A stretch of DNA of 13,159 bases from JAPLKX01 sp035530195 (lineage in GTDB: Bacteria; Hydrogenedentota; Hydrogenedentia; Hydrogenedentales; SLHB01), in contig DATKVG010000230.1 of assembly GCA_035530195.1 (NCBI GenBank), positions 1-13,159 of the forward strand, in the 5' to 3' direction. Shown here piece by piece: positions 1 through 6,800 of this stretch; positions within the stretch are counted from its first letter, which is position 1; each line of letters starts with the position of its first letter. A program made the position numbers and the translations under genes. The notes under the pieces were generated by a model, which saw nothing but the letters and a program-made list of their open reading frames with translations, was not told where the DNA came from and ran no database searches.

Positions 1-142
1 CCCAGGGCAGAACACCGGAGTTGGCCTCAACATTGGGACACCCCCCACAACTGCCGGGGGGCGTCCCGTTTTTTCCCCAGGGCAGAACACCGGAGTTGGC
101 CTCAACATTGGGACACCCCCCACAACTGCCGGGGGGCGTCCC
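1..142. repeat. 75-bp-period tandem duplication containing a GC hairpin
   Basis: Two identical 67-bp units lie at 1-67 and 76-142, separated by an 8-nt T-rich spacer (68-75). Each unit ends in the same 33-nt imperfect palindrome (35-67 and 110-142): GGGAC, one unpaired base, six C, a 9-nt loop, six G, one unpaired base, GTCCC. The first hairpin is followed by a run of six T (69-74), so on the plus strand it could act as an intrinsic terminator for whatever lies upstream. A third copy of the hairpin occurs at 2719-2751 without the 34-nt leader. The window starts exactly at the first unit, so more copies may lie outside it. Confidence 0.85.
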
Positions 143-162
143 AGACATGGCACAGGCCCTCC

Positions 163-1551
163 ATGCTTGACCTGAACGCCCCCGAAACCCGCTGGTCGGG
201 CGTGCGCGAAGTGATGGGCATGTCCGGCCCGATCATCCTCGGGTCGCTGTCCTACACGATCATGCTGTTCGTCGACAACGTGATGGTGGCGCGCCTGGGC
301 ACCAGCGCACTCGCGGCAGTCGGTTCCGCCGGCCTCTGGACCTTCATCCTGGGCTGTTTCATCCTGGGCGTCGTCGGCTGCGTGAGCACCTTCGTCGCGC
401 AAAGCATGGGCCGCGGCGCCATGGACAACTGCGCCCGCTACACCTGGCAGGGCATCTACGTCGCGCTACTCGCCGCGGTCCTGGCGCTCGTGCTGTGGCC
501 CATTTCCGGGCCGCTCTTCCGGCTGATGCCGCATCCCCCCGAGGTGATCCGCCTCGAGTTGATCTACTTCCGGATCCGCCTGCCCGGGTACGTTATGATG
601 GCCATGATCACCGCGCTCGCCTCGTTCTTCCAGGGGATCGGCCGCCCCGGAATCCCCATGGTGGTCGCCATCGCCGCCAACCTCGCCAACGTCGGCCTCA
701 ACTACCTGCTCATCTTCGGCAAGTTCGGGTTCCCCCGGTGGGGCATTGGCGGGGCCGCAACCGCTACCGTTATGGCCATGGTGCTTCAGGTCGTGTTGCT
801 GTTCTTTATCTTTCTCAGCAGGCCCGTGCACGACCGGTTCGGCAGCCGCGGCGCCCGCGCGTTCGACCGCGTAAAAGCCCGCGAACTGCTCCGGATCGGC
901 GTTCCCGCCGGGTTTATGTTCTTCATGGACGTGTTCAACTGGGGCATTTTCTCGAGCTTCATCGTGGGCTACTTTGGCGCCGTCTCGCTCGCCTCGCACA
1001 ACGCCTCAATGAGTTTCATGCACCTGTGTTTCATGCCGGCACTCGGCCTTAACCAGGGCATCGCCGCCATCGTCGGCTACTACATCGGCAAAAAACGCAT
1101 CGACAGGGCTTTCAGCCGAACTTACACCGCAATGAAAATTGCCGCCGCCTACATGGCCCTCGCCGGCATCGTCTTCGCCGTGTTCGGCAGCCGGCTCATC
1201 GCCACCTTTTTTAGCGACGACCCCGCCGTCATCCACCTCGGCCACATCCTCCTTATTTTCTCCGCCGCGTTCCAGGGGTTCGACGCCATCAACATCGTCG
1301 CCAGCGGCGCACTCCGCGGCGCCGGCGACACACGATGGATGGCCGTCGCCACATTCGTCCTCAACTACTTTGTCTTCCTCCCCGCGGCCATGCTGCTGGC
1401 CTTCTCCGCCGGCTGGGGCGCCATCGGCGCATGGACCGGCGCCACTGCATACATCGTCATCCTCAGCGGATTTCTATTCACAAGATTCGCCCGCGGCCAA
1501 TGGCAGCACATCCGCATCTTCTCCGAAGACGTTGCCGCCGTAAGCGACTAA
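163..1551 (+). CDS. MATE family (NorM/DinF-like) multidrug or metabolite exporter
   Basis: This is a 462-aa integral membrane protein of normal MATE length with about twelve hydrophobic segments in two halves. MATE proteins export cationic drugs or metabolites in exchange for Na+ or H+ across the inner membrane. Visible family signatures are the first-helix stretch around D38-N39 ending in MVARLG, the FQGIGRP loop (about 156-162) after helix 4, and SGALRGAGDTR (381-391) in the second half. Acidic residues D38, D256 (in FFMDV) and D374 (in FQGFDA) sit where NorM-type proteins carry their cation-site acids, judged by eye. ATG 163 has no clear Shine-Dalgarno; it lies 20 nt after the second hairpin, and the ATG at 147 stops after seven codons. 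The gene is separated from the hydrogenase cluster by 227 bp and is probably an independent unit. The substrate cannot be told. Confidence 0.9.
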   Translation: MLDLNAPETRWSGVREVMGMSGPIILGSLSYTIMLFVDNVMVARLGTSALAAVGSAGLWTFILGCFILGVVGCVSTFVAQSMGRGAMDNCARYTWQGIYVALLAAVLALVLWPISGPLFRLMPHPPEVIRLELIYFRIRLPGYVMMAMITALASFFQGIGRPGIPMVVAIAANLANVGLNYLLIFGKFGFPRWGIGGAATATVMAMVLQVVLLFFIFLSRPVHDRFGSRGARAFDRVKARELLRIGVPAGFMFFMDVFNWGIFSSFIVGYFGAVSLASHNASMSFMHLCFMPALGLNQGIAAIVGYYIGKKRIDRAFSRTYTAMKIAAAYMALAGIVFAVFGSRLIATFFSDDPAVIHLGHILLIFSAAFQGFDAINIVASGALRGAGDTRWMAVATFVLNYFVFLPAAMLLAFSAGWGAIGAWTGATAYIVILSGFLFTRFARGQWQHIRIFSEDVAAVSD

Positions 1552-1569
1552 TTTTCCCTTGGCCAAGTT

Positions 1570-1601
1570 GTGCATAAATCTCCCATGGGCGAACTATGCA
1601 C
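1570..1601. promoter_or_regulatory. Nested inverted repeat after the MATE gene
   Basis: GTGCATA (1570-1576) is matched by TATGCAC (1595-1601), and the 18-nt spacer contains the palindrome CCCATGGG (1582-1589). It starts 19 nt after the MATE stop codon. No T-run follows, so it is not a classic intrinsic terminator. It could be an operator or an RNA hairpin; the function is unknown. Confidence 0.3.
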
Positions 1602-1638
1602 CCAAATCGAGCCTGATTCGGCCTCGGTTCAATCCTCC

Positions 1639-1685
1639 TAAGATGTCTTATTGCAATATGTTATGATATATTTAACCTGATTGCA
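1639..1685 (+). promoter_or_regulatory. AT-rich candidate promoter region with short palindromes
   Basis: This is the only strongly AT-rich island in the window. It contains the perfect 12-nt palindrome TAAGATGTCTTA (1639-1650), an inverted pair TGCAAT (1652-1657) and ATTGCA (1680-1685), and -10-like hexamers TATGAT (1662-1667) and TATATT (1667-1672). No convincing -35 lies at the right distance. It precedes the DRTGG gene by about 100 nt, so it is the best place for the promoter of the hydrogenase operon. The promoter assignment is inference. Confidence 0.35.
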
Positions 1686-1718
1686 CCATCCGGCACGGGG
1701 CTTGCGATATCTTAGTGG

Positions 1719-1736
1719 CTGTGAATTTTGTAACAA
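1719..1736. promoter_or_regulatory. Candidate Rex (NADH/NAD+ redox repressor) operator
   Basis: CTGTGAATTTTGTAACAA matches 12 of the 14 specified positions of the commonly described Rex site, TTGTKAANNNNTTMACAA; the mismatches are the first base and position 12. It lies 42 nt upstream of the start codon of the first gene of the redox operon, just after the AT-rich island. Rex represses fermentation and hydrogenase genes when NADH is low, so the position fits. No rex gene is in the window, and a single by-eye match is weak evidence. Confidence 0.35.
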
Positions 1737-1778
1737 CTAACGGCAGTTTTGCCCCCGGGGTGAAAACAGGATACTAAA

Positions 1779-2129
1779 ATGACGCTGACTCACATCGTTA
1801 ACGCGCTACAACTTGAGCGAATGACGCCTGAGTTGTCCAACGAGGACATCGAGGTCTCCGGCGGGTACATCAGCGATTTGCTCAGCGACGTGATGGCTAA
1901 TGCGCCTCGGGGCGGCGTTCTGGTAACTATTCAGGCCCATCTCAACGTGATCGCCGTGGCCGTGCATGCCGAACTGGCGGGCGTGGTGTTTGCCGCGGGC
2001 AGGCGGCCCGACGAGGCCGTCCGGCGGAAGGCTGCCGAGGAGGGCGTGCGCCTGTACACGACGGCCACCAGCGCGTTTGACGTGGCGGGCCGGCTATACG
2101 AAATGGGTTTGCGGGGGTCGCAGCAGTGA
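1779..2129 (+). CDS. DRTGG-type domain protein, hydrogenase-operon associated
   Basis: The 116-aa soluble protein resembles the stand-alone DRTGG-like proteins often found next to [FeFe]-hydrogenase operons. Recognisable blocks are an N-terminal IVNALQLE segment, the EVSGGYISDLLSDVMANA stretch (25-42), and the ITIQAHLNVIAVAV-like block (49-63), followed by a DEAVRRKAAEEGV helix and the C-terminal FDVAGRLYEMGL. DRTGG domains occur beside CBS or phosphotransacetylase domains and are suspected ligand-binding or regulatory modules; the ligand is unknown. No catalytic residues can be assigned. It is the first gene of the co-directional cluster, 33 bp before the ATPase gene. ATG 1779 is preceded by a weak ACAGGA (1766-1771). 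A regulatory role for the downstream redox enzymes is inferred from context only. Confidence 0.75.
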   Translation: MTLTHIVNALQLERMTPELSNEDIEVSGGYISDLLSDVMANAPRGGVLVTIQAHLNVIAVAVHAELAGVVFAAGRRPDEAVRRKAAEEGVRLYTTATSAFDVAGRLYEMGLRGSQQ

Positions 2130-2162
2130 GGAAGGTTTATCGGACCGGGAGGCAGCGGCGCC

Positions 2163-2708
2163 ATGCGTGAACTGTCGCTGCACATCCTCGATGTGATCGA
2201 GAACTCGATCCGGGCGGGCGCGTCCATCATTTCCGTGAGCATCATCGAGAACGTCACCCAGGACCTGCTCGAAATCATCGTCGAGGACAACGGTTCCGGG
2301 CTGAACATCCCCGTCCACGACGCCCTCGATCCGTTCCACACCACTAAGGACGGCAAACGGACCGGGTTGGGCCTGAGCCTGTTCCAGGTGGCCGCAGAGC
2401 AGGCCGGCGGCGCCCTCGCCATCGATAAATCGGAGCTCGGCGGCGTGGCCGTGAAAGTCACGATGAGCCTCAGCCACATCGACCGGCGGCCGTTGGGCGA
2501 TTTAGCAGCCACGCTGTCTTCGGTGGTATGTACGAATCCGGACCTCGACTTGTGGTGCCGGTTCAGTTCGGGCGGGCCCGAATACGTGGTGCGCGTGTCG
2601 GATGTTGCGCGCGAACTGCAAGTCACGGAACGCTGCGGGTTGGCGATTGCGCGCAGAGTCTCGGAAAAGATAAGAAACGGTCTGGCTGCCATGAGCAGCC
2701 GGAGTTAG
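2163..2708 (+). CDS. Small GHKL-fold ATPase (histidine-kinase-like ATP-binding protein)
   Basis: This 181-aa protein carries a complete HATPase_c (GHKL) ATP-binding core at residues 1-105: N-box ENSIRAGA (N14), G1 box DNGSGL (42-47), the DPFHTTK lid motif (56-62) and G2 box TGLGLSLF (67-74). There is no dimerisation or phospho-acceptor His domain, so it is not a complete sensor kinase. The C-terminal 75 residues (about 107-181) have no motif I recognise. Such free-standing ATPases are regularly encoded with DRTGG proteins and NuoE-like subunits in [FeFe]-hydrogenase operons; the role there is unproven, with anti-sigma-like or kinase-like regulation possible. ATG 2163 has GGGAGG at 2147-2152. 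Confidence 0.85.
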   Translation: MRELSLHILDVIENSIRAGASIISVSIIENVTQDLLEIIVEDNGSGLNIPVHDALDPFHTTKDGKRTGLGLSLFQVAAEQAGGALAIDKSELGGVAVKVTMSLSHIDRRPLGDLAATLSSVVCTNPDLDLWCRFSSGGPEYVVRVSDVARELQVTERCGLAIARRVSEKIRNGLAAMSSRS

Positions 2709-2718
2709 ACAAAAAAGT

Positions 2719-2751
2719 GGGACACCCCCCACAAAAGCCGGGGGGCGTCCC
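2719..2751. repeat. Third copy of the 33-nt GC hairpin
   Basis: The arms and mismatch are the same as in the hairpins at 35-67 and 110-142; only the middle of the loop differs (ACAAAAGCC against ACAACTGCC). Conserved arms with a changed loop indicate a dispersed element maintained as structure. It starts 11 nt after the ATPase stop and ends one nucleotide before the Shine-Dalgarno of the next gene, so in mRNA the folded stem would sit directly against the ribosome binding site. Confidence 0.8.
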
Positions 2752-2752
2752 A

Positions 2753-2758
2753 AGGGAG
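2753..2758 (+). promoter_or_regulatory. Ribosome binding site fixing the first NuoE start
   Basis: AGGGAG lies 7 nt upstream of ATG 2766. It favours this ATG over the in-frame TTG at 2763. Confidence 0.7.
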
Positions 2759-2765
2759 AACATTG

Positions 2766-3299
2766 ATGGCGGTAAACAAGGCAGTGTGCGCATGCGGCGC
2801 GGAAGCCTCGGAGGAGGAACTTCTTGCCCGCCTCGAGGAAGTCATAGCGGAGTACAAGGAAAAACCCGGTGCCCTGATCCCCGTGTTGCAAATCGCCCAG
2901 GGCATCTTCGGCTACCTGCCGGCGGTCGCTCTGAAACGGATCAGCCTTGGGCTGGACAAATCCTACAGCGAGGTGGCGGGCGTCGTTGGCTTTTACTCGT
3001 TCTTCTCGACGATCCCCCGGGGCAAACACATGGTCCGGGTGTGCCTGGGGACCGCCTGCTACGTTCGCGGCGGCAAACAGGTGCTCGATGCCATCAAGAA
3101 GAAGCTCCACATCGACGTGGGCGAGACCACCGAAGACCGCAATTTCTCGCTGGGCGTGGCCCGGTGTTTCGGTGCGTGCGGCCTGTCTCCGGCCATCATG
3201 ATTGACAACGACGTCCACCAGCGGGTCAAGCCGGCCAAGGTTCAGGCCATTCTCGATCAGTACCGGCAGGAAGCCCAACCCGAGGCCGCCGAGATATAG
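2766..3299 (+). CDS. NuoE/HydC-like [2Fe-2S] subunit, module 1
   Basis: The 177-aa protein is of the NuoE / HydC / HndA / StnC type: a helical N-terminal part followed by a thioredoxin-fold [2Fe-2S] domain. Cluster ligands are C93 and C98 (CLGTAC) and C134 and C138 (CFGAC), the normal C-x4-C...C-x3-C pattern. The segment IPVLQIAQGIFGYLP (about 38-52) is the usual NuoE helix block. It passes electrons to or from its NuoF-like partner in the cytoplasm. The extreme N-terminus has two extra cysteines (C8, C10 in CAC). The gene begins module 1 and is followed after 58 bp by the HndB-like gene. Whether it pairs only with the fusion protein or also with the second HydB cannot be told. Confidence 0.93.
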   Translation: MAVNKAVCACGAEASEEELLARLEEVIAEYKEKPGALIPVLQIAQGIFGYLPAVALKRISLGLDKSYSEVAGVVGFYSFFSTIPRGKHMVRVCLGTACYVRGGKQVLDAIKKKLHIDVGETTEDRNFSLGVARCFGACGLSPAIMIDNDVHQRVKPAKVQAILDQYRQEAQPEAAEI

Positions 3300-3357
3300 G
3301 CGTAACGGCGCCGTGGCGCGGCACGCCCGCGGCGGCTGACCAAGGAGATCCAACAAC

Positions 3358-3729
3358 ATGGCAAACAAGATCAAAAACCCGCAGGAACTCGCGGCGCTCA
3401 AGGAAAAGGCAAAAGCCGGTCTGGACTTAAGGATGGGCCCCAAGGAAATCCAGATCACCGTTCACATGGGCACGTGCGGGATTGCCGCGGGCGCCCGAGA
3501 CGTCATGGCCGCACTCATGGATGAACTCGCGGCCGCCGGCGTGCAAAACGTCACACTCCGCCAATCCGGCTGCCTGGGCCTGTGCGACAAAGAACCCATG
3601 TTCACCCTGGCGGACAAGGACGGCCACGAGTTTCGTTACGGCAAACTGACACAACCAAAGGTGCATCGCATCGTTCAACAGCACGTCGTGGAAGGGTCGC
3701 CAGTCGTGGACGACCTGATCCAGGCATGA
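3358..3729 (+). CDS. HndB-like (2Fe-2S) ferredoxin-domain protein
   Basis: The 123-aa protein resembles HndB of NADP-reducing hydrogenases and the N-terminal thioredoxin-like domain of HydB. A charged helical N-terminus (1-30) is followed by HMGTCGIAAGARDVM (36-50) and GCLGLCDKEP (71-80). Only three cysteines exist, C40, C72 and C76; the canonical partner five residues before C40 is V35. A normal four-cysteine [2Fe-2S] site is therefore incomplete, and a non-cysteine ligand or no cluster must be considered. AAGGAG (3342-3347) precedes ATG 3358. It lies between NuoE and the NuoF-GltD fusion, which suggests an electron-transfer or assembly role in that complex. Confidence 0.8.
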   Translation: MANKIKNPQELAALKEKAKAGLDLRMGPKEIQITVHMGTCGIAAGARDVMAALMDELAAAGVQNVTLRQSGCLGLCDKEPMFTLADKDGHEFRYGKLTQPKVHRIVQQHVVEGSPVVDDLIQA

Positions 3730-3780
3730 AGGCGGGATATTTTTGATGAAGTTCAAAATGAGGCTTTTAGACGGAGGCCC

Positions 3781-3846
3781 CGAAAAGCGGGGACAGGCAC
3801 CCTTTTTTCAAACTGCCGAAAAAAGGGAGTCCGTCCCCGTTTTTCG
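3781..3846. repeat. 66-nt imperfect inverted repeat between operon genes
   Basis: The left arm CGAAAAGCGGGGAC (3781-3794) pairs with GTCCCCGTTTTTCG (3833-3846, one G-T pair). Inside this, CCCTTTTTTC (3800-3809) pairs with GAAAAAAGGG (3818-3827) around an 8-nt loop, leaving a small mismatched internal section. A long AT/GC-block hairpin of this kind looks like a dispersed non-coding element (REP- or MITE-like) and differs in sequence from the GC hairpin at 2719. It lies 18 nt before the Shine-Dalgarno of the fusion gene. It could act as an mRNA processing or attenuation element; the function is unknown. Confidence 0.75.
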
Positions 3847-3882
3847 CGCCGCCGGGGTTGGTAGAAAGGAGACATTCCCATA

Positions 3883-6800
3883 ATGAGCAAGGTTAGATCA
3901 CACGTCCTGGTGTGCGCGGGAGCGGGGTGCGTGGCTTCGGGTGCGCTCGAAGTGAGCGTCGCCATCCAGGCCGCACTCGAAAAGCGGGGCCTTACGGGGG
4001 AGGTCTCGGTAGTCGAGACCGGCTGCCTGGGCCCGTGCGCGGTGGGCCCGGTGGCCGTCGTCTATCCCGAAGGCGTGTTTTACCAGGGCATCAAGCCCGG
4101 CGACGCCGACGAACTGGTCGAGGAACACCTGCTCAAGGGCCGGGTGGTGGAGCGGCTGATACACAAGGCGCCCGAGACCGGCGAGACCGTGCCCGCGATG
4201 AACGAGATACGGTTCTTCCGGGGCCAGGAAAAGATCGTGTTGCGGAATTGCGGCATCATCGATCCCACGCGCATCGAGGAATATGTTGCCCGCGACGGCT
4301 ACCAGGCCTTGGCCAAAGTGCTCACCGAGCTCAAGCCGGAAGACGTCATCGACCTCGTGAAACGGTCGGGCCTGCGGGGCCGTGGCGGGGCGGGCTTCCC
4401 GACGGGGTTGAAGTGGGAGTTTTGCCGGAAGGCGCAGGGTGACACGAAGTTTGTATTGTGCAACGCCGATGAAGGGGATCCGGGGGCCTTCATGGACCGC
4501 AGCGTGCTCGAGGGCGACCCGCACAGCCTCATCGAGGCCATGGCGATCGCGGCCTACGCCATCGGGTCTTCTCAAGGGTACATTTACGTGCGGGCCGAGT
4601 ATCCCCTGGCGGTGGAACGGCTGGGCAACGCCTTAACCCAGGCCCGCGAATACGGCCTGCTCGGGAAAAACATTCTCGGAACAGGCTTCCACTTTGATCT
4701 CGAGATCAGGATGGGGTCGGGCGCGTTCGTCTGCGGCGAAGAAACGGCCTTGATGACCTCGATCGAAGGCAAACGGGGCGAACCCCGGCCCCGGCCGCCG
4801 TTTCCCGCGCAAGCGGGTTTGTGGGGCAAGCCGTCTTTGCTGAACAACGTCGAGACTTACGCGAATATCCCCGTAATCATTTTGAAAGGGCCCCAATGGT
4901 ACGCGTCGTTCGGCACCGAGAAAAGCAAGGGCACTAAAGTGTTTGCCCTGGCCGGCGCGGTAAACAATACGGGGCTCGTCGAAGTGCCGATGGGTACCTC
5001 GCTCGAAAAGATCGTCTATGACATCGGCGGCGGCATACCCGACGGAAAGGATTTCAAGGCGGCGCAGATCGGCGGCCCGTCCGGTGGCTGCATTCCGACC
5101 TGGCACCTTGACGTGCCCCTGGACTATGAATCGGTAGTCGAGTTGGGCGCGATTATGGGTTCGGGCGGCCTGATTGTCATGGACGAAGACACCTGCATGG
5201 TCGACATGGCCCGGTTCTTCCTCGATTTCGTGCAGGACGAATCGTGCGGCAAGTGCCCGCCATGCCGGATCGGCACCAAGCGGATGCTCGAGATCGTCAC
5301 CCGAATCTGCCGCGGTGAAGGCGAAGAAGGCGACATCGAACGGCTGATCGAGTTGGGTAATATGATCAAGGACACGGCTTTGTGCGGGTTGGGCCAGACC
5401 GCCCCGAATCCCGTGCTCTCGACTATCCGCCACTTCCGCCACGAGTACGAAGCCCACATCCGCGACAAGTACTGCCCGAGCATGGTGTGCAAACGGCTGT
5501 GCCCGGCCCCGTGTCAGCGAAGTTGCCCGGCGGGTGTCGATGTGCCCAGCTACCACGCGCTAATCACCTTGGGCCGGTTCGACGAAGCGCTCGACGTTAT
5601 CCTGCAAGACAACCCCTTCCCTGGGGTGTGCGGACGCCTCTGCCCGCGTGCGTGCGAGGCCAATTGCCGGCTCGGCGAAACCGACGATCCCATCGCGGTC
5701 CGATCGCTCAAACGTTTCGTTGCGGACTATGAGCGGGGAAGGTGGAAACCCAGAAAGGCTCCCGCCGAAATCAGCCGGACCGAGCGGATCGCCGTTATTG
5801 GGGCGGGCCCGGCGGGGCTTACCGCGGCGCGCGATCTCCGGCGGGAAGGCTACGCGGTAACGGTTTTCGAGGCCACGTCGCTGGCCGGTGGCGCGTTGCG
5901 CCAGTCGGTTCCCGAATTCCGGGTTCCGGCGGATGTGGTAGATCGCGAGGTCCAACTGATCCGCGACGCCGGCGTGGATATCGTTCCCGATGTGACCGTT
6001 GGAAAGGACGTCACGATTAACGACCTTCGCAAAAAAGGTTATCAGGCCATTCTGATTGCGGTGGGCTCGCAGAAACCCGTTGCACTCGATCCTCAGACGC
6101 TTCCGGGCGTGGATGGGGCGGCGGGATGTTTCAACGCGGTCGAGTTCCTCAAGGAAGTGAAGCTTGGAAAACGGACCCGGATCGCCGGCGACGTACTCGT
6201 TGTCGGATGCAACTATGCCGCGCTCGACGCCGCGCGAAGCGCGTTGAGACTCGGTTGCGCCAGTTGCGGGTTGGTGTACGAGCGAGACAGAGACCAACTG
6301 CCGTTTGACGCGGCCGAACTCAAGGCCGCCGAAGAAGAAGGCGTCGCGATCTACGCGTTGCACCGGCCCAAAGAGGCCGTGCGAACGGCGGGCCGGCTGA
6401 CCGGCTTGAAATGCGTGCGCTGTGACGCGCTCGAACCGGATCGGACCGGCAGGGCCCGAATCGCGGCCGGCGGCGAGGAAGTGATACTGCCCGCCCAAGC
6501 CCTCATTTTTGCGGGCGCCCAGGAACCTGACCTGACGGTGTTGGCGGGCGGGCCGGACCTCGAGCGGACGCCGTGGAATCTGCTGGTTGTGGATCCCGTG
6601 AGTCTTGCGACGAGCGAGCCGGGCGTGTTTGCGGCGGGCGAGGCGACGACGGGCGGCGCCACGGTGATCGAAGCGGTCGCGGCGGGCCAGAAAGCGGCGG
6701 TCACGATCCACCGTTACCTGCGCGGTCTCGAGCAGAGCGATCCCTATCGGTGGGTCCGTCCGCGGCGCCGGGTCGAGTTCGCGGACACGGGCGAATCGCT

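Noticed and set aside
1..142. CRISPR array
   Set aside because: There are only two units, an 8-nt T-rich spacer, no variable spacers and no cas genes.
2502..3458. Minus-strand open frame (318 codons) across three plus-strand genes
   Set aside because: It crosses intergenic spacers and the GC hairpin and shows no domain; it is a shadow of high-GC coding DNA.
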